Source of the DNA: [Phialemoniopsis] sp. UDSM-2020
Taxonomy: Eukaryota > Ascomycota > Sordariomycetes > Thyridiales > Thyridiaceae
Direction: 5' to 3'
NCBI GenBank assembly: GCA_018873225.1
Contig: JAEILZ010000001.1
Coordinates: 2,976,001 to 3,040,000, forward strand
DNA: 64,000 bases
In this document: positions 10,878-20,562 of the stretch, piece after piece
Position numbering within the stretch: the stretch's first letter is position 1
How the letters are laid out: the number at the start of each line of letters is the position of its first letter
Notes under the pieces: model-generated
The model's input: the letters and a program-made list of their open reading frames with translations, nothing else
The model's database searches: none
Told to the model about the DNA's origin: nothing
Position numbers and translations under genes: made by a program

Positions 10878-13040
10878 ATGTCGGGCTCGACTCTGGCCAG
10901 CCCGGCTCTCGGTGCACCTCACACTAACCTCGCTCTCAGCCTCCACAATTTGAAGTCGCTGGGCTTGCAGCTGCATGAACTCATAAGGCTCCGTCTACCA
11001 GCGCAACTATCCCGACGCGGCCAGGTTTTCATAGCCTCTTCTGTCATCTCTATCGCTATCCTTGCATGGTACACCAAGCGAATGGCTCAGAACGCTGCCG
11101 GCGATGTGCCTGCGCCTCTCGCGGAGAGGGTCAAGCCCAGCCGGGGACAGGCAGGCCCGCAATCTCACGATGCCGAGACTAGTGATCCACCGCTTCTGCA
11201 GAGGCACTCAGAGATAAAGTCTTTTACAACCCCTCGATACACCTATCCCAGTGTCCGGGTGTTCTACCGTCGCCATCAGCAAGCTGACCAGCTGCCCACC
11301 GATCCGGCGCCACTTCCTCTCTTGGTCTTTGTCCACGGACTTGGAGGTTCTGTGGCCCAATTCCATTCGCTCCTGACCAGTCTCATTCATCTCGCCTCGT
11401 GTCTGGCTATCGACCTTCCAGGATGTGGTCGTTCAGGGTTTGCTCCCCTAGACTGGGATGCTTATACTCCAGACTCTCTCGTCGAGCTGCTGGAGGAGAT
11501 TGTGGAAAACTATAGAGAACCCAACCAAGGTGTCGTGTTCATCGGTCACAGCATGGGCTGCGCTTTAGCTGCTAGGCTGACGAGCATGGAAGCACCACAC
11601 CACCTTGGCTCTAACCGGCTACCGAAGCACACTGTTGGGCTCGTCGCCATATGTCCTCCGGCCGAGCCGCCATCGGAAGAGGCGGCCTCTTCCTTCAGAA
11701 AACTTCTCTGGATACCCACCCCTATCTTCAATCTGTGGCGAGCATGGGATCGGCGAGGTGGGACGGAAAGTGCCAGCGTATTGAGATTCGTTGGCAAGGA
11801 CGCCGACGAAGAGTCCAAGGTCCTGCAATATCGCTTCAATTACCAAAGTAAGACACCTGTATGGCGCCGCATGGCCTGGGGCTTGCTCCCGCGCTACGAG
11901 AATGGCGAGGCAAAGGGTGGTCTGCCAGGTCTCAAAATCTGGTCTCAATTACATGTGCCCGTCTTTCTGGTAGCCGGCAAGGCTGATCACATCACCAAGC
12001 CTGACTCTCTCCAGAAAATCGCAACAGCAATGGGCTCGAACCAAGCATGCGAGTTCGCCGAGTCGGAAGAGGAGGACGAGAGAATTGTGGATGTGGCTGC
12101 GCCCGTCGATACAGGAGCCGCTGGTGATAGAAGCTCTAAATCGAGATCAGTGGAAGACATCACAGAAGATGACTTTCTCAGAGTCAAAGACCCGGTCGGC
12201 GATGACGAGGCCCAGGAGTATCCTTCTACGCCCAGAGATGCTTCTGAGGGCTTGCCCGAAGCTACGCTGCCCGAACAGCCTACCCATCCCCGCCAGGTGG
12301 TCAAGACGCTTCTTCTCCCTCCTCCTGCCAACCACGCCCTCCTATATATGCCCTCTACAGTCCGCGTCCTCGCGGGACGAGTGTCCGAGTTCCTCTCGAC
12401 TTGCGTCACTGGCCGCCTCTCGCAGAGCTGGCAGCTGCAGTACCTTTCTAGGGAGGGCAAATGGGACGTGAAGAATCTTGAAAAGTGGAAGAAGGTTGAG
12501 CCAGTGTCCAAGCCTATCGCTGGCATCTTCCGAGCCATGAAGACGCTCCGGGAGGTCGATGAAGTCCACTGCCCTGCAAACTTCCTGAAGAACTGGGGCG
12601 CGCAAGTCAAGGACATTGTTGACATCTCGCACGATCTGCCTGTCTACGACCCGCAAGGGCTTGAGAAGGGCGGCATCCGCTACCACAAGTTCCCTACTAT
12701 ATCAAAAATCCCGCCCACGGACAAGAATGTTGACGATTTCGTTCGTCTCGTCGACCAGCTGCGCCGTGAGCAGAAGGAACGCGCCGCTACGGATGGATGG
12801 GCCAAGGCTCCCGAGGCTGACGCCGAGGGCGGCGGCGTCTTCATCGGCGTGCACTGCCACTACGGCTTCAACCGTACGGGATATTTTATTGTCTGCTATC
12901 TGATCGAGCGGTGCGGTTATGGCATCCAACAAGCAATCGACGCCTTTGCCGAGGCCAGGGCACCGGGAATCAGGCACCAGCACTTTAGGGATATGTTGTT
13001 TGTCCGCTACGCCGACTTGCACGATGGGGCCGCTAAGTAG
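10878..13040 (+). CDS. Alpha/beta hydrolase fused to a dual-specificity phosphatase-like domain
   Basis: This is one uninterrupted exon of 720 residues. After a short leader there is one likely membrane segment (about residues 49-65, VFIASSVISIAILAW). Residues about 140-400 form an alpha/beta hydrolase with FVHGLGGS as oxyanion region, nucleophile elbow GHSMG (Ser225) and an FLVAGKADHITKP segment carrying the likely acid. An acidic, Ser-rich linker (about 400-490) leads to a CX5R phosphatase domain with the signature HCHYGFNRTG (Cys660, Arg666), close to the HCTHGFNRTG loop of RNA 5'-triphosphatase-type capping enzymes. Both catalytic centres look intact, but substrates are unknown. I start at ATG 10878; the frame is open further upstream but has no earlier ATG. 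The fusion is in one frame with no splice site between the halves, so it is not an annotation artefact. Confidence 0.9.
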   Translation: MSGSTLASPALGAPHTNLALSLHNLKSLGLQLHELIRLRLPAQLSRRGQVFIASSVISIAILAWYTKRMAQNAAGDVPAPLAERVKPSRGQAGPQSHDAETSDPPLLQRHSEIKSFTTPRYTYPSVRVFYRRHQQADQLPTDPAPLPLLVFVHGLGGSVAQFHSLLTSLIHLASCLAIDLPGCGRSGFAPLDWDAYTPDSLVELLEEIVENYREPNQGVVFIGHSMGCALAARLTSMEAPHHLGSNRLPKHTVGLVAICPPAEPPSEEAASSFRKLLWIPTPIFNLWRAWDRRGGTESASVLRFVGKDADEESKVLQYRFNYQSKTPVWRRMAWGLLPRYENGEAKGGLPGLKIWSQLHVPVFLVAGKADHITKPDSLQKIATAMGSNQACEFAESEEEDERIVDVAAPVDTGAAGDRSSKSRSVEDITEDDFLRVKDPVGDDEAQEYPSTPRDASEGLPEATLPEQPTHPRQVVKTLLLPPPANHALLYMPSTVRVLAGRVSEFLSTCVTGRLSQSWQLQYLSREGKWDVKNLEKWKKVEPVSKPIAGIFRAMKTLREVDEVHCPANFLKNWGAQVKDIVDISHDLPVYDPQGLEKGGIRYHKFPTISKIPPTDKNVDDFVRLVDQLRREQKERAATDGWAKAPEADAEGGGVFIGVHCHYGFNRTGYFIVCYLIERCGYGIQQAIDAFAEARAPGIRHQHFRDMLFVRYADLHDGAAK

Positions 13041-13683
13041 GCGTGCGGAACGAGCTTACAGTACTGGAGGGATTAAGATATGCTCATAACGGACACGACT
13101 TTGATACCTTTGCAGTTCTGGGTTCTCATTCTTGTGGTTTGGTTTTCAAATTGGTCGTTATCTGGTGATAGAGGTGCAATGGATTCTCGCAAAGAGTCTG
13201 GTTTCATTAAGAAATTGAGGGTTCCATGGCTTTACTTCATGCCTCTTCAGCTTTGCAGCTTTCTGCTGTGATAGTTAGGCATTTTCGACTCTTGGTTAGG
13301 ATACGTAAAATCTTATCACAATCCTCCATCGCAACGATACTCGTCCAACATTCAATGATTTCATGCATGTATGACACGATATAGATCTGACAGCACGGCG
13401 AATATGTGAGTTGTCTGAAAGTTTCATTTTGTCATTCCGGGTCTCCATCAAAAGTCGACGAAGAAGCAGTCCCTAAACAACAAGGCAGACGATCCCGGCC
13501 AGACAAGCACGGGAGCGCCTGTTTCAAAGGATCATGCTAAGCCCTGTTCTCATTTTTCCATAATGAACACCGAAGCAATGAAGAGATGTATTCGCCATCC
13601 CGAATCCCCCCTCCTAATGCATTTCCCTTTCGATTGCCACCAAGAGAGTAAAAAGCAAAGAAATAAGTTCGGAATCTTCAAAT
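13041..13683. other. Convergent 3' region
   Basis: Shared downstream sequence of two convergent genes. I see no gene or structured element. Confidence 0.5.
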
Positions 13684-14420
13684 TTATTTCTTGGACTTCT
13701 CGCCCTGGCTCTGCTCCTTCAGCACCTTCTTGACGATCTTCTGCTCCTCGATGAGGAAGGCGCGGACGATGCGGTCCCGGACGCAGTTACCGCATCTTGA
13801 GCCACCGTAGGCACGCTGGACGGTCTTCTTGGGCTTGGAGATCTGGGCGTACTCGCGGGGGCGGAGGGCAGGGACCTGTGGGAAACAAGACAGTCAGCGA
13901 TCTGTAGAATATTTGTGTAAAGCGTGCTTGCAAAAGGTCCGGGCTTGGGTAGAGCTTTGTCGGAGTGCCAATCTCAGTTGTCGCCTTCGATATGTCCCTC
14001 GCAGACTTTGGTCGTGTGATATCCGGTCGTTGGTCGAGTTGCCAATGCCAATTTCCATTCGCAAGCCCCAAAGTCTACCCAAGTCGGTCCTCCGGCTGTC
14101 GTGTACCCGTCCACCCATCTCGATGTGCTCGCGTCGATTGAGGAAAAGAAACTTACACCAGGCAGCTTGATGCCGCAGTCACCGCACTTGGGAGCAGTAC
14201 CGCGCTTCTTGATGTGAAGCAGGCGCAGCTCACCACCGGGGGTCTTGACAACCCGGGTCCGGTTGGAGGTGGTGTTGTAGCTATTTCCAAAATGTCAATT
14301 ATTTCGTCCAACAAATGACCAAGACACCTCTTCCTTTCCCAAGGCCAGGCGCGTATATCGGTGGGGGAGAGAGTCGACTCACGGGTTGCGACGGCGGTAG
14401 GTCAATCTGTTGGACGCCAT
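13684..14420 (-). CDS. rpl34: 60S ribosomal protein L34 (eL34)
   Basis: This is a structural protein of the cytosolic large ribosomal subunit. Three exons on the minus strand, 14420-14383, 14280-14157 and 13875-13684, give 117 residues, the normal family length. The first exon encodes [13 protein letters not shown]. The second carries the paired cysteines of the zinc-binding region ([13 protein letters not shown]). The third begins VPALRPREY, includes CGNCV and ends in a lysine-rich tail. Introns have GTGAGT...ATAG and GTAAGT...CACAG borders. The second intron (281 nt) is long for this window, which is common in ribosomal protein genes and may hold regulatory sequence. Confidence 0.96.
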
Positions 14421-15146
14421 TGCTGCTGATTTTGTCGATTTGTCGATGTGAAAAAGAGACAAGCTGGGGGGGAAGGGAGTTCAGAGAGACGACGACACAC
14501 CAAATTTCGATTTTGAGGAAATTGTGTGGGTTGAAAATTGTCTGCCGCTAGTGTAGCCAATCGAGGGGACGAGGGCTGGCACCAGTGGGTCTGGTCCACT
14601 CAAGAACGCAAGGACAGACGAGTTGAGCCACATTGAGTGAGGCTAGTCGGACTCTACATGTAACGTGACTTGCACGTGACTAGAATCACCTCGAGAGACT
14701 GAAAGATGCCCAAGTGCTGGCACCTTTCTCCTCCTCACTCGTAAACACGTAGAACATCTTGGACACGGTATATAGATAGACGCAGCCAACTCATCTGTCT
14801 TACCAGTGGAGGTACGAGGTGTCTATATGGCTATCCTAGCATCGTGTCGTCCTTAGCACCCACCGAACCCGTGCCAGCTGGTCACTACGAGGGGCTTCGA
14901 CACTCTTATATACAGTCCTGCGGCTACTGGGTGACCGCTACGCACTCGGTATGCAGCAATACCTCTTCTGCTGCAAATGTTCCTGTGCGCATGGTAGTCT
15001 CACCACTCTGTTGCTTGGCGTCTCGCTGGGAGATGTCCAGCGTAGCTCTTCGGGCACTCGCAAACCTTTGAGTCCATCGCTTGGGTGAAGGTGCTTGCGC
15101 TTCCAACTTGGAAATCGAGACAATTACATGGTTATTGGCCAGCCCA
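14421..15146. other. Spacer and promoter of rpl34
   Basis: Upstream sequence of rpl34 and 3' sequence of the next minus-strand gene. Open frames here are antisense or unsupported. Confidence 0.5.
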
Positions 15147-15647
15147 TCAACTGTTCGGGACCGCCCATTCTGGGTCGTCGCTCGCCCTCCACGGCTTGAT
15201 GCCCTTTGGATCTCGCGTTCGGCTCTGTCCTGCATATTCCAGAATGTGCTTGGACTCTTCCGACGTGATTTGCTGTTTAAAGTTGTTCACGTCGTTATGG
15301 GCTTTGGTCATGGCAGATTGGCATGCAGAAAACAGCACCTCAGCTATAGGCAAGGTCAGAATGCTGCGGAATGGCAGATGAGAGCAGCGGGTTTCTCCTA
15401 CGAGGTGGGTAGGGTTTCTTGGCCAGAGGCTGAACCAGCCTCGGAATCGTACTCCGGAGGTCTCGTAGCTGTGAAGGTCAGCGCCTATATTTACAGGTGA
15501 GAGGAAGGATCCGCTGGATAGTACCTTGATATGGAGCTCCTTGACCCGAGCGAGGGCGGCTTCGAGACGCTCCTCGTCCCAGTCCTCCAAACTGTCATTC
15601 GACGTCATTGGCTGGCCGCCATTCTGTGCTTGTGGATTTATCGCCAT
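15147..15647 (-). CDS. Small helical protein of unknown function
   Basis: I do not recognise this gene, but the splicing logic is strong. Three exons, 15647-15525, 15468-15402 and 15343-15147, with GTACTA...CACAG and GTAGGA...CTATAG introns, join without a stop into 128 residues. The protein is acidic at the start (SLEDWDEERLEAAL), then a helical stretch (KELHIKLRDLRSTIPRLVQP), a proline turn (KPYPPPEVLF), a second amphipathic helix and a polar tail. No signal peptide or membrane segment is seen. Retaining either intron shifts or interrupts this order. It shares a 386-bp divergent promoter with the FAR1-domain gene. A small subunit of a larger complex would fit, but that is a guess. Confidence 0.7.
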   Translation of the reverse strand: MAINPQAQNGGQPMTSNDSLEDWDEERLEAALARVKELHIKVLSSGSFLSPVNIGADLHSYETSGVRFRGWFSLWPRNPTHLVGETRCSHLPFRSILTLPIAEVLFSACQSAMTKAHNDVNNFKQQITSEESKHILEYAGQSRTRDPKGIKPWRASDDPEWAVPNS

Positions 15648-16033
15648 GGTGAACAGATCTGACGGGCAATCTTGGTCGTCGTTGAGTCCTATGCCTGGAT
15701 TGGTCGGAATGACAGTGGCAGGCCGCCTACCATCCCACTGTCGAAATTACCTGGCTTGCGTGCAACAAAAGTCCCTCGAATGGTTCTTTCTAGGTACCTA
15801 AACAGGTAATGAAGGTTTAGGTCGCGAAGAGTAAGATACGATGGAGAGGTTGGCCGGAGGTGAGGTCCCAGTGCACCTCAAAGGAGTACCGTTCAGCGCG
15901 GCTGGAAGCCGAGAGAGGTGTGTCTCCAGCCACAGCACCAGCCACATCCAGTTCTCCCCCTCACTCTGGATGCTGCACGTGCTTCTGCCCTCCCCAGCCT
16001 CCGTCATCAAAAGTGGGACCTGGTTGAAACGAC
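15648..16033. promoter_or_regulatory. Divergent promoter region
   Basis: 386 bp separate two divergent start codons. A CTAGGTACCTAAACAGGTA block lies at about 15790. No clear TATA box is present. Confidence 0.5.
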
Positions 16034-17401
16034 ATGGACGAGCTTCCCGACTCCAACCTGGTCCAGGACCGTACGTCGTCAGTCATATCACACTGTCCTT
16101 CCCATCACATCCCAACATCCACTTCATCGACATACGACCAGACCTCGCTCGCCAACGACCACAGCGATCTTGGCCGTCACACTCGACAGCCTTTTCCATA
16201 CAAGGACTCGCCTTTCCCTCCCTACGGCGACGTCACCGCTTCCTATTCTCGTCACTCGTTGCAGCAGCAGCAGCAGCCAGCCCCGGTTGCCGCCGCTGCC
16301 TCTTACACCGAAACCACGGACCACGTCTTGTACGCGTCTGCCATCCCCTCGCCGGGCCACCCCGCCGGCCAACCCGTACCGAACCCTGCCATCGCCGCTC
16401 CTCACCCTGCCATCATCACGCCCGCCTCCTCCTCCGCCCTCACACCCATCCAGTCGCCCGCGCTGGCTTCTGTCCCTTCTGTCAACGGCCCCCAAGCTTG
16501 GGGCTTGACCGCGCAAACACCAGTCCATCCGCAGGCGCCGGCGCTGCCGGCAGTGCAACAGCACCACCAACCACATACCTCGTCGTCCGCCATGATGCCC
16601 AACGGGACCCCGACGCGCAACAACGCTGGCGCGCCGTCGGCTACCTCCACACCTGCCGGCGCCTCCATAGCAGGCTCCCCCGCCACGCATGCCCTTGCGC
16701 CCCCGCCAGAGGGCGTCTTCGCCACGTTCGACGACCTCTTGTCCACAGTGCAACGCGCTGCCAAGGACAGTGGTTACGGCATCGTCAAGCTACGGGCGTC
16801 CAACTATCGTGACGGCAAAGCTACGAGATACGATTTAGTGTGCGACCGCGGCGGAGTCAAGTACAGCAGCACGGCGAAGAAGCGAACACCCTCGACTCGC
16901 AAGGTTGACTGTCCCTTCCGCGCTAAGGCTGTGTGCGAGGTTCAGCTGGGCAACAAGTGGCGCTTCGTTGTACAGGACGGCAGACACAACCACGAGGCGC
17001 GCGTACCCGCCGCGGTGCCGGGTCAAGAGAACACGCCGCTGGCCCAGAGTCTGCGGAGTCTGACCAACAAGATTGACCGCATGAGCCACGACATGTCGCA
17101 GGGCCTCGACAAGCTCGATAACCGCCTTGGCAGTATGGAGAAACGCCTGGATGCGTTCGAAGCCGTCATGTCAGCCCGGATGGGCATGGTAGGCATGGGT
17201 GCTCCTCCAGGCATGCCGAATGGCGTCGGCGGTCCTGGGCCCGGAGGCATGGGCGATCCATCTGGCGTCATGGACAGCCGGCTCAATGGCATGGAGGCGC
17301 GCATGTCTGCTATGGAACAGCGGGTGGGCAACGGGATGAACGGCATGGAGATGCCCATGGACGACGTGGAGACAAGGCTGCTCTCATCCACCGTGATGTA
17401 G
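16034..17401 (+). CDS. FAR1-type DNA-binding domain protein, transposase-derived regulator
   Basis: This is a single exon of 455 residues. The first 230 residues are low complexity (Gln, Pro, Ala, Ser), as in activation regions. Residues about 232-325 form a FAR1/WRKY-GCM1-like zinc domain: FATFDDLLSTVQRAAKDSGY, then a Cys in VCDRGG, a second in RKVDCPFRAK, a basic strand with KWRFVVQDGRHNHEA (His-x-His). This fold derives from Mutator-like transposases, but no DDE transposase domain follows, so it looks domesticated. Next comes a heptad-patterned coiled coil (about 335-380, LTNKIDRMSHDMSQGLDKL) and a Gly/Met-rich tail. A nuclear transcription regulator is the best guess; target genes are unknown. 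Confidence 0.8.
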   Translation: MDELPDSNLVQDRTSSVISHCPSHHIPTSTSSTYDQTSLANDHSDLGRHTRQPFPYKDSPFPPYGDVTASYSRHSLQQQQQPAPVAAAASYTETTDHVLYASAIPSPGHPAGQPVPNPAIAAPHPAIITPASSSALTPIQSPALASVPSVNGPQAWGLTAQTPVHPQAPALPAVQQHHQPHTSSSAMMPNGTPTRNNAGAPSATSTPAGASIAGSPATHALAPPPEGVFATFDDLLSTVQRAAKDSGYGIVKLRASNYRDGKATRYDLVCDRGGVKYSSTAKKRTPSTRKVDCPFRAKAVCEVQLGNKWRFVVQDGRHNHEARVPAAVPGQENTPLAQSLRSLTNKIDRMSHDMSQGLDKLDNRLGSMEKRLDAFEAVMSARMGMVGMGAPPGMPNGVGGPGPGGMGDPSGVMDSRLNGMEARMSAMEQRVGNGMNGMEMPMDDVETRLLSSTVM

Positions 17402-18709
17402 AACACACAGGGATCGGGCGTGGCACCTGGCACCAGTTCTTCGGGCCAAGTTACGCCTCAGTATGGGGATGTGCAGGGCCGGCATTGCGTTGCCTCGCCA
17501 GGCAGTCCAAACGCCACTGCACATGTTGAGCCAAGATGTTGGAAAGCCCCAGTATATGAATTACGGAATTATCAAAGGACTCCTTGTTAATGTCGAAAGG
17601 AAGACATTCAGTCCCAAGTCGATCTTTTGGGAAACGGCGTTCAGTGGAATTTTCAAAAAAACGAAAAAGGGACAGCTGGAAGTCCCACCGAGCTTGGTAT
17701 GAGGATTTGCTGTGTATAAGACCTCCTCTTTGTCTTCTCGAGGAATACTTAATAGCGACGGGGCTACGGGCGAGGGCAAATAGGGTCAATGGAAAGAAAA
17801 ATAGGTTGGGTTCGGCGTTTCACCTCGAAAATAAATAACACAATTGCCCGGTAGCATCCTTACATAGGAAGCCTTGGCTTATTCTTTCTTACGAGTAGTC
17901 AATAGATTTCAAACTGTCAATATATTGACGGAGCGGCTGGCGAATGCCTCCTGGCCGCACAATGTTATTAATATTGGTATTGCATGCCTCGGATACTTCA
18001 AGTCAATAACAAATGTGCAAGGTACGATCTTTCCAGTCTCGTGTCTGTTCTCATGCGTGCTGTAACATGCCACCCCGCCATGTTGTTTCATGAGACGATC
18101 CTTACCATCGCTTGCCACCAAGACAGTCGAGATTGGGCTCGGCACAGATTTGCATAGTGTACCGCACAAAGTTCACAGGGAAAACAGGCCCCTTGATCTA
18201 ATAGCAAGAATACCAATCGATGGAATTCATCTCGGCAGCATGCTGCCAACTAGCAGTGATCTATCTAATATCCATAACCAATCCTGTCCACGCGCCCGCT
18301 CATGCTTTTTCTTATGTACAGTCGACGGAGAGAGAGAGACCTCCCCGTATCGACTTACCAGCCCGTCTTGCCTTTCCAAAAACTCTTGAAAACTCCCAGA
18401 AAACGAGCAGGACCGGTAAGCGCAGATGCCATTAAAATCTTTGAGATGTAGAGAGTATAGACGTGGTATATGAAGACGGAAAAGAAAAGTAGACAGGAAG
18501 AAAATGCGGTGGGCCATAGAGACGAGACTAGAGGGCGTGAGAGACGAGGTTGTATAGACGATGTGGTTCCCATCATGACTTCGTAAAAGACTGAAGATAA
18601 AGAAGCGAAAAAAGATTCCTCTTCGAAATCCTTCGGGGTATATTTCAAAAGTTTCGGTTTGTCGCACACTCAGAAGAGAAAAGACACAATATTATCAGTC
18701 TTGATCCGT
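17402..18709. other. Convergent 3' region, no gene seen
   Basis: 1.3 kb between the convergent FAR1-domain gene and noxR. Open frames on both strands (17463-17838, 18227-18669) lack domain features. Confidence 0.5.
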
Positions 18710-20562
18710 CTATAGTTCTTGGATCCAGATCTAGTGCAAGTTAGCATGGTAAGCTCTTCATAGGGTATTGCAGTCAATAAACTCACCTCCATCTTGCCGA
18801 TATCCTGCCTCTGTTTCCTCGCCAGCGACTTGACGCTCATGATGACCATGTCCAGGTCGTCTTGGTCGCCCATAGTGATCATGTCGCTGTCGGGCGCATC
18901 ATCGTCGCGCACCTTGATCTTGAACCGCCTCCGGATGCCGAACTTGTCCCGGATGCGGTCCACCAGATCAGGAAACTCAACAGCCGCGCCGATCATAATG
19001 TAGCGAACATCGTCTGCATGCACCTTGACGCGAATCTTGCGGATATCCGGACGGCGTGACTGGCCTCTCGATGAGCCAGACATGACGGTGCCAGGGCGGC
19101 GGTTGGGAATCATCTCAAACTCGCCCTCGTCAAAGGACCCATCGTCATAGTCACTGCCTTCTTCCTCCTCCTCGATGTAGCGTTGCGGTGGTGGCCGGCG
19201 CCCGCCCTGGCCACGGCTGGTCCTCGAACCACTTCCCCCCTGATACATGTCGTACAAGTCATCGGGATATGCCTCCTCTTCTTCGTTTCTCCTCCTTGCA
19301 TCAGCACTCCTCGCAGAGTAGCCGCGAGACGAAGGGGTCACCGAGGCAGCCCTTGATGGCCTTGCTCGGGCATCAGGTGGAGATGTCGTCTTTTCATATC
19401 GCCCGCTGGGTACTGCCTTCTCGATGTTGAGCTTTGTGAGCATTGGCTTTGGACCGTTCCGGACAGATGCTCCTCTGCTCACACCAGCAGGCTTGTCATT
19501 CTCTGGCGGCGGCGTCGGTGGGAACACATTCCTGCCGACAGGAGGTTCTGATTGCTGTCTACGGCTCTGTAGGCCCGGCTTGACCAGATTCGTGGCGGCA
19601 AACGAGATGTTGTCCGCGGGTCGGTCGTCTTTGGTATCGGACTTTCCAGCCTGTTCGTTGCATTAGTTGGCAGTTCAGCGTAAGACATCGGCCTTGTAAT
19701 TGCTTACATTCTTAATCTCAGAACCGGCGAAGCCAGTGAAGGCATTCGCACGGTCAGAAGCTGCAACAAGACGTGCTTTGCCAAGATAATCCTTGGTCTT
19801 TAAGTTCCGCACCTTTGCCTCGTTAGGCCTATACACGACTCCGACGGGGATCGAGAAGACGGTGTAGCCCTATTGATAGTTGTTAGTGATTGAAGTCAAG
19901 CGTAATACCAACAGGCAGGAACCTACCTCTGCTTCCTCCCGAATGGCCTCGTCGATGACGTTGTGATCTTCGACAACCTTCTCCTTGACGGCATAGGACA
20001 AGTCCTGCATGCCTGCTTCCTTCTGCTGCAGATAAATGTAGCAGAGACCACGGTTGAAGAGCACCTCGCATGAGTACAGCTTGAAGAGCAGGCCTAGCTG
20101 CGCATAGTCGATCATGGAGTTGCCGCGGAGGTAAAGAAGCGTGTCGTTGAAGTTGGCCAGGGCCTCTTCAAAGTCACCCAGCAAGAAATTTGACACACCC
20201 TGCTGGAAATAGGCGACAGCAAGATACTGGTCTAGTCTGATCGCTCGTTGATAGCATTCAACCTGAGCATGGAAGAGTCAGTACATTGACCGGCCGGCGA
20301 GAGCAGGCGTGAGTGAAGAGAGGTGGCACCTACAGCTTTCTCGTGCTCGCCCAGCGTAGCATGAATGACGCCCATGTTGAAGAGGATCTTGGAGGTGTCG
20401 GCCACCTTCTCAAACTCCTTGAGCGCCTCGTCGAACTCATTGTTGTCGTAGTTACCCAGGGCTGCGACCCAGGTCTCGATTTCCTGGACATACAGTCAAC
20501 AAGCTGTGTCTTATGGACAGACAAGACAATAATTTCGAAAGACCTACCTGTTTGAGAGACAT
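18710..20562 (-). CDS. noxR: NADPH oxidase regulator NoxR (p67phox-like)
   Basis: NoxR activates the fungal NADPH oxidases NoxA/NoxB with the GTPase Rac at the plasma membrane or ER and so controls superoxide bursts in hyphal fusion, fruiting and infection. Six exons, 20562-20548, 20483-20334, 20262-19927, 19869-19708, 19650-18787 and 18730-18710, give 515 residues, normal for the family. The first exon codes only MSLKQ and the last only six residues (IWIQEL), so both are easy to miss. Residues about 1-170 hold TPR repeats (LFNMGVIHATLGEHEKA, AYFQQGVSNFLLGDFEEAL). Next is the activation segment (GYTVFSIPVGVVYRP), a proline-rich linker (NVFPPTPPPEND) and a C-terminal PB1 domain (about 425-515) with the acidic OPCA-like stretch DDDAPDSDMITMGDQDDLD that would bind Bem1/Cdc24-type partners. 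Confidence 0.95.
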
